From Arthrobacter sp. zg-Y820 (GTDB taxonomy: Bacteria; Actinomycetota; Actinomycetes; Actinomycetales; Micrococcaceae), in NCBI RefSeq assembly GCF_030142155.1, contig NZ_CP126247.1, positions 620,001 to 684,000 on the forward strand: 64,000 bases of DNA. Direction: 5' to 3'. A program made the translations under genes and the position numbers. The notes under the pieces were generated by a model, which saw nothing but the letters and a program-made list of their open reading frames with translations, made no database searches and was not told the DNA's origin. Below are positions 26,761-33,995 of this stretch, piece after piece (position 1 is the first letter of the stretch; each line of letters opens with the position of its first letter).

Positions 26761-28487
26761 GCCTGTCCCTCCAAGGGTGAGTCGCGGAGCACTTTCCGGC
26801 GGATCTTGCCGGTCTGCGTCTTGGGCAGGTCCTCGATGACATGGACGATCCGGGGGTATTTGTAGGCGGCGAGGCGCTGCTTGGTGAACTCGATGACTTC
26901 CTCCTCGGTGAGTGTGTGCCCGGGCTTCAGCGAGACGTAGGCGACCACCGTCTCGCCGCGGTACGGGTCGGGCTGTCCGACGACGGCGGCCTCAAAGACC
27001 GCGGGGTGCTCGTAGAGCACGTCCTCGACCTCCCGGGGCCACACCTTGAAGCCGGACACGTTGATTTGGTCCTTGAGCCGGTCCACGATGTAGACCCAGC
27101 CGTCCGCATCCACCACGGCCACGTCCCCGGTCCGGAGCCGGCCGCCGGGCATGGTCCGGGCGGTGGCCTCGGGATTGTTCCAGTAGCCCGGAACAATCTG
27201 CGGCCCGGCCAGTTCCAGTTCGCCCTGCTCACCGGCGGGCAGCGGATTTCCGTCCGCATCGATGATCCGGACGGTGACGTTGGGCAGCGGAAGGCCGATG
27301 GACAGGCTGCCGCTGGCCGGATCCACGGGGGCGTCGACGCCGGGCGGCACGGCGATGACGCCCGACGTCGTCTCGGTCATGCCGTAAATGTTGTGGATGT
27401 ACTTTCCGAACCGCGCCCGGAAGCCCTCGACCGTGGCCGGCGGAATGGGGGCACCGCCGGAATACAGCGTCCGGATCGAGGCAAAGTGCTCGGCGGTTGC
27501 GCCGGGGATCTGATAGATGGCATTGAAGACGGTGATGGAGCCCGTGGTGCAGGTGACCTTGTGCTCGGCTATGGCGTCGACGACGACGGCGGGATGGGTG
27601 CGGTTGATGAAGACCAGCGTGGTGTCCTGGAGCAGGGGAGCGGCGGCGCCGAGCACGGCACCGGTGATGTGGAACAGCGGAGCAACGGCCAGCACCCGGT
27701 CGCCGGGCTGCAGCCCCATCCAAGCGGCCGAGGTGGCCGCCACGTTGAGGACGTTTCGGTGCGTGTTCATGGCGCCCTTGGGCGGCCCGGTGGTTCCGGA
27801 GGTGTAACTCAGCAGCGCCACGTCGTCGGGCCCCGGCGTCGTCCCGGCGGACCCCGGTGCCAGGCCGGCGGACCCCGGTGCCAGGCCGGCGGACCCCGGT
27901 GCCAGGCCGGCGGGGGAGCGGCCGGCAAAGGCACTGATCAGCTCCGCCATGTCGCCGTCCGGCGAGGGTTCCAGCGGCTCTGTTTTGGGGAAGACCCGCG
28001 GATCGTTGCGGCTCTGGTACTCCAGTCCCGACGTCGTCACGATCCATTGCACGGAGCTGCCGGCGACGGTGTCGGCAGTGGCTGGGTAGAGCGTGTCTTC
28101 GGCGATGATCCCCGTGGAGCGGGAGTCATCGATGAGATGGCGCAGCTCCCGGCCCTTGTACATGGGGTTCAGCAGCACTGCCGTTGCTCCCAGCTTCCAC
28201 AGGGCAAGGAAGGAGATGGCATATTGGGGGATGTTCTGCAGCTGGATCCCGATGCGGTCACCGTGGCCCACGCCGCGGTTTTGCAGGGCTGCGGCGAACG
28301 CATCGGACAATTCGTCCAGCTGCGCAGCGGTTAGGGTCTGGTCGAAGTAGGCAATGGCGGTTCCTTGGGGATTCCCTTGAACCCGTCGCCGCCAGGCCTC
28401 CACCACTGACTGGGCGTGGATTTCAAAGGGGGAGGACAAACCGGAAGGATGAAGGCTGGTTGATCTGGGAGTCACACTGGCATCCAC
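26757..28487 (-). CDS. AMP-dependent acyl-CoA synthetase
   Basis: This 576-aa member of the ANL superfamily has the P-loop LLSYTSGTTGPPKG, the MTETTSGV core motif, the GYWNNPEAT region and the hinge RLKDQINVSGFKVWPRE. The C-terminal catalytic Lys lies in LPKTQTGKIRRKVL. It activates a carboxylic acid as its CoA thioester and is first in the operon. Residues about 193-215 are an insertion made of three copies of a seven-residue Gly/Ala/Pro repeat encoded by a perfect 21-bp tandem repeat, just before the P-loop. The start codon ATG 28487 precedes a 25-residue polar leader. Confidence 0.9.
   Translation of the reverse strand: MDASVTPRSTSLHPSGLSSPFEIHAQSVVEAWRRRVQGNPQGTAIAYFDQTLTAAQLDELSDAFAAALQNRGVGHGDRIGIQLQNIPQYAISFLALWKLGATAVLLNPMYKGRELRHLIDDSRSTGIIAEDTLYPATADTVAGSSVQWIVTTSGLEYQSRNDPRVFPKTEPLEPSPDGDMAELISAFAGRSPAGLAPGSAGLAPGSAGLAPGSAGTTPGPDDVALLSYTSGTTGPPKGAMNTHRNVLNVAATSAAWMGLQPGDRVLAVAPLFHITGAVLGAAAPLLQDTTLVFINRTHPAVVVDAIAEHKVTCTTGSITVFNAIYQIPGATAEHFASIRTLYSGGAPIPPATVEGFRARFGKYIHNIYGMTETTSGVIAVPPGVDAPVDPASGSLSIGLPLPNVTVRIIDADGNPLPAGEQGELELAGPQIVPGYWNNPEATARTMPGGRLRTGDVAVVDADGWVYIVDRLKDQINVSGFKVWPREVEDVLYEHPAVFEAAVVGQPDPYRGETVVAYVSLKPGHTLTEEEVIEFTKQRLAAYKYPRIVHVIEDLPKTQTGKIRRKVLRDSPLEGQA
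27849..27911. repeat. Three perfect 21-bp tandem repeats inside the acyl-CoA ligase
   Basis: Three identical units (GGACCCCGGTGCCAGGCCGGC on the plus strand with breaks at 27849, 27870 and 27891) encode a GLAPGSA-type heptapeptide on the minus strand. Being 21 bases long, gain or loss of a unit keeps the frame. Confidence 0.9.
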
Positions 28488-28536
28488 TGCGTGCTCGCTT
28501 CCATGTCGATCTGGGGGGACCCGGAAGGGGATCGCT

Positions 28537-28556
28537 TACCGAGCGATCGCTCGGTA
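28537..28556. promoter_or_regulatory. Predicted TetR operator of the acyl-CoA operon
   Basis: TACCGAGCGATCGCTCGGTA is a perfect 20-base palindrome in the gap between the divergent acyl-CoA ligase and TetR genes. The ACCGAGCG half-site resembles known operators of fatty-acid and CoA-ester responsive TetR regulators (CCGA/TCGG type). The likely binder is the adjacent TetR protein. Confidence 0.78.
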
Positions 28557-28621
28557 GCATTAGTGTGAGCTAGGACACGTGGACTGTCAAGGCCCAAAAA
28601 CAGGTAGTTCGAAGGGAAGAA

Positions 28622-29281
28622 ATGTCACGCACAGAGCGAAAAGGGGAACCGGTTCCGTCCCCGGGCGCTGCTTTGCCGGCTCGAAACGGAGGGTCGGATT
28701 GGCGAACCTACGCACCGGATGACCTGTCGCCGATCTTGGCCAGCGCCCTGGAGTGCTTCATGGAGCACGGCTATCACGGCACAACCATCCGCCAGGTTGC
28801 GGCCCGGTGCGGACTGTCCGTCCCCGGGCTGTATCACCACTATCCGTCCAAGCACGCGCTGCTGGTGGCCATTACCTCGCATGCGATGTCCGACCTGTGG
28901 CTGCGCAGCGAACAGGCGCTGGCCGAAGCCGGAGAATCCGTCTCGGACCAGTTCGATTCCCTGGTCGAATGCCTGGTGCTCTTTCATGCCCGGCGGACGG
29001 AGCTGGCCTTCATTGCGTTCAGCGAGATCCGGAGCCTGGACGGCTCCGCCCACTCGGAGCACATTGCGGCCCGTGACCGCCAGCAGGGGCTGATGAATGC
29101 GGTTGTTGAACAGGGGGCCAAAACCGGGGTGTTCACCACCCGTTTTCCGCGGGAGGCCAGCATGGCGGTCATTACCATGTGCACCGGTGTTGCCCAGTGG
29201 TTCCGGCCCGGCGGGGCGCTGACGCCTGAGCAGCTGGTCGAGCGGTACCGGGAAATCAGCAGCATGGCTGTGGGCAGGTAA
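28622..29281 (+). CDS. TetR-family regulator of the acyl-CoA operon
   Basis: This is a 219-aa regulator. After a polar 30-residue leader, the TetR helix-turn-helix covers residues about 38-85 (GTTIRQVAARCGLSVPGLYH, then HYPSKHALLVAI), followed by a helical C-terminal ligand domain. It is divergent from the ligase-SDR-dehydrogenase-kinase operon across a perfect palindrome. An acyl-CoA ligand would fit but is inferred. GAAGGGAAG lies before the ATG. Confidence 0.9.
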   Translation: MSRTERKGEPVPSPGAALPARNGGSDWRTYAPDDLSPILASALECFMEHGYHGTTIRQVAARCGLSVPGLYHHYPSKHALLVAITSHAMSDLWLRSEQALAEAGESVSDQFDSLVECLVLFHARRTELAFIAFSEIRSLDGSAHSEHIAARDRQQGLMNAVVEQGAKTGVFTTRFPREASMAVITMCTGVAQWFRPGGALTPEQLVERYREISSMAVGR

Positions 29282-29398
29282 ACCGATCGGGTCGTGCCTC
29301 TCCGGAGACGGTGGCGATCTCTTCCTCCGCGCCCCTGCCAGCGCTTAATCTGGCGGCGTACGGAAAGACCCATCCCACGGAGTTCTTAGGAGATCGCT

Positions 29399-29821
29399 AT
29401 GTCCACCACCCTGAATCCCTACCTCAGCTTCCGGGACAACGCCAAGGAGGCCATGGCGTTCTACCAGAGCGTCTTCGGCGGAACCTTGGAAAGCAGCACA
29501 TTCGCAGAGATGAACATGGCCGATGACCCTTCCGAGGGCAGCAAGATCATGCACTCCTCGCTGACCACGGACAGCGGCCTGGTCCTGATGGCCTCGGACA
29601 CGCCCAACAGCATGGAGCTGGATGAGGGCAGCAGCTACTCCATCGCGCTGAGCGGCGACGACGGCGACCGGCTGCGCGGCTACTGGGACAAGCTGCTCGA
29701 CGGCGGACAGATGACCGTGCCGCTGGAGCGCGCGCCCTGGGGGGATGTGTTCGGCATGCTGACCGACAAGTTCGGCACCAGCTGGATGATCAGCATCGAC
29801 GGGCCGGGCTCGGAGAGCTGA
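29399..29821 (+). CDS. VOC-family (PhnB-like) protein
   Basis: This 140-aa protein has the PhnB/glyoxalase-fold pattern: NPYLSFRDNAKEAMAFYQSV at the start, MHSSLTTDSGLVLMASD in the middle and APWGDVFGMLTDKFGTSWM at the end. These vicinal-oxygen-chelate proteins often lack a known substrate. AGGAG lies eight bases before the ATG. It is followed by a terminator hairpin. Confidence 0.87.
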   Translation: MSTTLNPYLSFRDNAKEAMAFYQSVFGGTLESSTFAEMNMADDPSEGSKIMHSSLTTDSGLVLMASDTPNSMELDEGSSYSIALSGDDGDRLRGYWDKLLDGGQMTVPLERAPWGDVFGMLTDKFGTSWMISIDGPGSES

Positions 29822-29846
29822 GCCGGGCACAAACCCGGGCAGGACC

Positions 29847-29878
29847 TGGACGGTGGCAGCTGTCCGCGCCACCGTCCA
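29847..29878. terminator. Terminator hairpin between convergent genes
   Basis: TGGACGGTGGC and GCCACCGTCCA form an 11-bp stem with a 10-base loop between the VOC gene and the convergent membrane-protein gene. Confidence 0.65.
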
Positions 29879-29896
29879 AGCTATTTGATCGGTGGA

Positions 29897-30583
29897 CTAG
29901 TAGCCGCCGAACTTCTGGGCCTGCCGGTACGCCTTCTTCCGGGCGAAGTACTCGCTTGAAGGCTTCATAAACAACAGCACCACGGCCGCGAAGGTGGCCA
30001 GCATCGCTGCCAGTGTGAGGAAGCCGGACATCGTCCCGGCAGTGAACAGCCCGAACAGTCCAATCAGGGAAAGGGCCGCAAAGACCGTGATGGTGATGCG
30101 CGCCCAGTTGAAACCGGCCCGCACGAGGAAGGCCAAAGCCACCCTGACGCCCAGGCCGATGATGCCGGAGACAGCGGCGGAGGCCGTGCCGGACGCTACG
30201 CTGGCGGCCAGGGTCGTGGAATCAACCTGCAGCCCGGCGTTGCGAAAGGTTTCCTCCATGGTCTCGAGGTATTCGGGCGAATTCACGTACGCAATGGCGA
30301 AGGGCAGTGCGATCAGTCCGAGGACGGCGCTGCCGATCAGCAGCCAGAAGGCCAGGTTCACCTGCTGCGGGCGGGCCGGCTCCTGAGCGGGAACCATCTG
30401 GCCGGCGGGGCTCTGCGGATATCCGTAGCCGCCCTGCGGCTGACCGGCCGGCGCGGGATAGCTGTAGCCGCTGGGGGCACCCGGAGCGGGATAGCCGCCG
30501 GTGCCCTGTTGTCCCGGCTGGCCCTGATTCCACGGCCCGGGATTGGGCCCGGGCTGGATGGAAGGCTGCGTCGGTTCACTCAT
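29897..30583 (-). CDS. Membrane protein with Pro/Gly/Gln-rich N-terminus
   Basis: This is a 228-aa protein of unknown function. Residues 1-72 are rich in Pro, Gly, Gln and Tyr, a disordered cytoplasmic tail common in actinobacterial membrane proteins. About four hydrophobic helices follow (75-97, 130-150, 160-185 and 188-205), with a conserved-looking NSPEYLETMEETFRNAG segment between helices 1 and 2. The C-terminus is basic. No family can be named with confidence. Confidence 0.75.
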   Translation of the reverse strand: MSEPTQPSIQPGPNPGPWNQGQPGQQGTGGYPAPGAPSGYSYPAPAGQPQGGYGYPQSPAGQMVPAQEPARPQQVNLAFWLLIGSAVLGLIALPFAIAYVNSPEYLETMEETFRNAGLQVDSTTLAASVASGTASAAVSGIIGLGVRVALAFLVRAGFNWARITITVFAALSLIGLFGLFTAGTMSGFLTLAAMLATFAAVVLLFMKPSSEYFARKKAYRQAQKFGGY

Positions 30584-30783
30584 TTTTTGTTCCCCCTGTG
30601 GTGAATTCGCTTTGAACGGCGATGCGGTTCGGCGCCTGCGGTAGGCAGCTCGAAATCTAGCGCCAGCCTAGCGCAGCAGAAGGCCCGATTCTCGGCCCCG
30701 AGAAGACGTGTCCGGCGGGATCACCGGAACCGCAGGCATAAAATGTGAGTGCCCACCGCCGGACTTTGAGAGACGCACCCTTC

Positions 30784-31953
30784 ATGATCACCACTGCCAT
30801 CACGCCCTCCTTCGTAGTCGGAGCGGCAGACTTTGAAACAACGGCCCGGGGACTCCGACCCCATCGGCTGCCGGCCTGGGTCCGCACCCGCTTTCCCGAT
30901 CCGCAGCTGCTGATGGCCGAAGGCCAGCCCTCCGGTGTTCGGCTGGTCCTGTCCACGACGGCGCAAACCCTCGAAATGGTCACGCATTCCACCCGGGTCG
31001 TGTACCGCGGGGCGGACCGTCCCCGGGGCAGCCTGGACCTGATGGTCGACGGCGAATTCCTCCAAAGCGAAGAACTCACGGGCGGTGATTACGTCGAGGT
31101 TGATATGTCGACCGGCGAGAGCACCCCTTTCCAGGGCCCGTCCCACACCAGCGACCTCCGGCTGCCTCCGGGCGAGAAGGTCGTGGAGATCTGGCTGCCG
31201 CACAACGAGTCCGTCGAGCTGCTGGAACTGCGCGCCGACGCTCCGGTGGTGCCGTATTCCTCGGGCAAGCCCGTCTGGCTGCACCACGGCAGCTCCATCA
31301 GCCACGGATCAAATGCGGCCACCCCGACGCAGATCTGGCCGGCGGTTGCCGCCCGAATCGGCGGCGTCGAGCTGCACAACCTCGGCCTGGGCGGAAGCGC
31401 GCTGGTGGATCCGTTCACCGCCCAGGTCATGCGCGATACCCCGGCCGATTTCATCAGCGTGAAGCTCGGCATCAACGTGGTGAACCTTGATTCCATGCGG
31501 CTGCGCTCGTTCGTGCCTGCCGTGCACGGGTTCATCGACACCATCCGTGAGGGACACCCGGAGACACCCTTGGTGCTCATCTCGCCGATTTTCTGCGGTA
31601 TTCACGAGGACACTCCCGGCCCGGGCGCCATCGATCCGGCATCGTTCGGCACGGATCAGATCCGCTTCACGGCGTCCGGCAATCCTGCCGGGGTGGCTGC
31701 GGGCCAGCTGACGCTTCGGGTGATCCGCGAGGCGCTGGCGTCGCTGGCGGAGCGCCGGGCTGACGATCCGAATCTGTTCTTCCTGGACGGCCTGAGTCTC
31801 TACGGGGCCGAGGATGCTGAGGTGCACCCGCTGCCCGACGCGCTGCACCCGGACACTGCAGCACATCGCATCATCGGGGAACGTTTTGCCGAGTATGCGT
31901 TTGCGGGGGAGGGACCGTTTGGGCAGGTAAACGCGGCTGAGACTGTCTCCTGA
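30784..31953 (+). CDS. SGNH/GDSL-family hydrolase
   Basis: This 389-aa protein has an N-terminal beta-rich domain (about 1-165) followed by an SGNH hydrolase domain. Block I is HHGSSISHGSN with the nucleophile Ser, block II is GLGGSAL, block III is GINVVN and the catalytic Asp/His pair is in DALHPD. The layout matches carbohydrate-esterase-like SGNH proteins. I prefer ATG 30784 over GTG 30745, which would add an unconserved basic leader. It is the last ordinary chromosomal gene before the composition changes. Confidence 0.85.
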   Translation: MITTAITPSFVVGAADFETTARGLRPHRLPAWVRTRFPDPQLLMAEGQPSGVRLVLSTTAQTLEMVTHSTRVVYRGADRPRGSLDLMVDGEFLQSEELTGGDYVEVDMSTGESTPFQGPSHTSDLRLPPGEKVVEIWLPHNESVELLELRADAPVVPYSSGKPVWLHHGSSISHGSNAATPTQIWPAVAARIGGVELHNLGLGGSALVDPFTAQVMRDTPADFISVKLGINVVNLDSMRLRSFVPAVHGFIDTIREGHPETPLVLISPIFCGIHEDTPGPGAIDPASFGTDQIRFTASGNPAGVAAGQLTLRVIREALASLAERRADDPNLFFLDGLSLYGAEDAEVHPLPDALHPDTAAHRIIGERFAEYAFAGEGPFGQVNAAETVS

Positions 31954-32091
31954 GTGGAGCCAGGCACGGACGCCTTGGCCGCCGACTGATGCGCGCTGCT
32001 GCTTGAGATTACCTGCCCGACGACGACGGTCGACAGACTCTGTATCCCCTTTGGCGGGCAAGGGTGTGAGGACTCGCGCCCGCACAAGCTA

Positions 32092-32433
32092 TCAGCCGGC
32101 GGAGGGCGGTTTGGATAACTCCCAGACCCGGGAAAACTCGTCGGCAACTTGTTGCCAGACCAGTCGACGACCATCCGCAACTGAGCCGATGTCGTTGGCC
32201 TCGGCCCCGAAGAGGACAAAATCATGGGGAATGATCCTGCCTGCCCTGTCTTTGCGCTGCAAAGGATCTGGGAAACGCAGTGCCACCATGTCGGCGACGC
32301 GGTGAAAGACCTCCGGTTCAGCCCCTGCACCCGCAAAGGCCTCTTCATAGACCACGAGAGGATCCTTGTTTCCGCCATCGCGGAGAAATCGGAAACCCCA
32401 ACTCCGCCCACGAGTGGCCCAGATCAGGCTCAC
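32092..32433 (-). CDS. 113-aa partner of the P-loop GTPase
   Basis: The gene begins with GTG inside the stop of the GTPase gene (GTGA overlap), so it is translationally coupled. The protein has RFLRDGG, VALRFPDP, IPHDFVLFG and SVADGRRLVWQQVADEF, and looks like a compact alpha/beta domain with alternating hydrophobic strands. I know no function for it. Codon use fits a real gene and the coupling suggests that it acts with the GTPase. Confidence 0.65.
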   Translation of the reverse strand: MSLIWATRGRSWGFRFLRDGGNKDPLVVYEEAFAGAGAEPEVFHRVADMVALRFPDPLQRKDRAGRIIPHDFVLFGAEANDIGSVADGRRLVWQQVADEFSRVWELSKPPSAG

Positions 32434-33581
32434 CTACGGCTCCGGAGGAGGACCTGATCTTCTTCTGCTTTGTCCAAGTCCGCCCGGAACCCGGTTAGCG
32501 TTGCTGACAAATAATCCTGTCTTGCCAAAGCCTCGGAGTTGATCCCCCTTAGTTTATCCGCTGCCAACTTGACTGCTTCGTTCACAAGATTTGGTCCAAT
32601 ATGCTGCAGCAGATTTCCTATTGGGCCGGGCGCCTGGCCTTTCCGCCCGATCAGCGCGGCGGCCAAAGGGCCAACGCCAGCCAACAGATTCTGGGCCACT
32701 TTTCTTGGGATCTGCTTTGCCTCGGCCCACCTGACATGACGCTCGATTGGGAGCATTGCCGCGAGGGGCAAGATTAGCTTCAGCCCAACGCGCTCAGTGA
32801 CCTCAATCTTGTCTGAGCCGAACTTGGCTGACGACAGCAGTACGAAGTCCTCGCCGACTGACAACGCGTCACTGGCTTCCACCAGCCCGGCGAGCACTTC
32901 CCGTAGCTGGGCCAGGTCATCACCGGCCTTTTCTATGAGGAGATCCCTGAACTTGAACACGTCCATTTCGGGAAGCAGATCGGACTTTGAGAGAGCCATG
33001 ACCCAGATACGTGGAAACTCGACAAGAGGCTTGCCATCGTCCAAGAGATCGTCTTTGAGCGACAGCAATCCGTTGCGGAAATTGCTCAGCAACGATTTCA
33101 GGTACCGTTCCTCCTCGCCTGAGTGGTCAAGCAACCGCTGACTGTCCACCAGCAGTAGAGCTACATCAGAACCCAGCAACGCCTTGAATGTATCAACCTT
33201 GCGCTTGGCTTCTTCTTCCCCGCTCACATCCTCCTCGAACCACTCGCCCGGGTAGTCGTGCCAAACGAGGCGGAGGGCATCAGAGGGTCTCGCCTTCACC
33301 GCCTTAGCATCGAACGCTTCCTTTGGCTTCACTGAGAAAGAGTAGGAAGTGGCTGAGAATCGGGTGGGTGCGGGCAGGCGCGCTGAATCTCTCATGCCGA
33401 GGTAGTTTTGATGCAGTCGATTGCCTTGGCCAGTCTCGTTCGCCACGACGTTGAACAGACTCTTCTTCAGATACTGTGGCTCCTGTGCGGCTCCGTAAAA
33501 GGAAGAGATCATGACGGTTTTGCCGCTACCGCTCTCGCCGAAGACCGCGATGTGCTGCTCTAGCGCTCTACTTAGTTGCAT
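32430..33581 (-). CDS. Predicted TRAFAC-like P-loop GTPase
   Basis: This 383-aa protein has a Walker A motif GESGSGKT at 15-22, a switch II-like WHDYPGEW with Asp109 and Gly112, hydrophobic strands ALLLVDSQ and IWVMALSKSD, with SKSD (198-201) in the place of NKxD. This order is that of TRAFAC GTPases. Residues 275-350 hold hydrophobic, Gly-rich segments (LAGVGPLAAALIG), possibly membrane- or partner-binding. Such stand-alone GTPases occur in bacterial conflict systems, but I cannot assign this one to a named system. No ribosome site is obvious before ATG 33581. It is the first gene of the island as read from the left. Confidence 0.75.
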   Translation of the reverse strand: MQLSRALEQHIAVFGESGSGKTVMISSFYGAAQEPQYLKKSLFNVVANETGQGNRLHQNYLGMRDSARLPAPTRFSATSYSFSVKPKEAFDAKAVKARPSDALRLVWHDYPGEWFEEDVSGEEEAKRKVDTFKALLGSDVALLLVDSQRLLDHSGEEERYLKSLLSNFRNGLLSLKDDLLDDGKPLVEFPRIWVMALSKSDLLPEMDVFKFRDLLIEKAGDDLAQLREVLAGLVEASDALSVGEDFVLLSSAKFGSDKIEVTERVGLKLILPLAAMLPIERHVRWAEAKQIPRKVAQNLLAGVGPLAAALIGRKGQAPGPIGNLLQHIGPNLVNEAVKLAADKLRGINSEALARQDYLSATLTGFRADLDKAEEDQVLLRSRR

Positions 33582-33995
33582 TTGAGGAGCTTACACAACT
33601 TCTAGAGTTGGTTCGGGTGGAAAACGTCTGTTAGCGCTCTGTAGGTATGGCTGGAATTACTTGCTGTCAGTGAATTCTTCGCTTGGCAGCCGGCATTGTC
33701 ATCCTATTAAGGGAGGATGGATCGCATCAGAAGGTCAGTGGCGAGATATTTATGGATCTTGTTTCCACGAGGGACGAGATAGATGTCCCAGGAAAAGAGC
33801 TGCGCTCACGCTGCCCAGGGTAGGTCCTGAGTCCTCGCGTAGATGCCCCCGTGGCACAGGGCGAGGTAGCTCCCGGGAGGGACTGCAATACTTTGAGATC
33901 TTGGGGTCTGTGTTCGTGACTTCAGCACCGGTTGTTCTCCTAGCATTCCCCCTCCGGCTAGACTCAGAGAAGGCTAGAGAAACAGGGGAGCAAGC
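33582..33995. other. Low-GC intergenic region between divergent island genes
   Basis: These 414 bases separate the GTPase and the first DUF262 gene. I find no convincing gene, repeat or RNA; short open frames here lack ribosome sites and the codon bias of their neighbours. Promoters for both sides must lie here. Confidence 0.4.

Noticed and set aside
26841..28334. Long plus-strand frame opposite the acyl-CoA ligase
   Set aside because: It has no known motif and low-complexity Gly/Gln/Arg composition; the ligase on the other strand has every ANL motif.
31981..32091. Possible attachment site or tRNA remnant at the island edge
   Set aside because: I looked for a tRNA-like cloverleaf, an integrase gene or a direct repeat and found none; only short imperfect GGCGGGCA/TGCCCG similarities are present.
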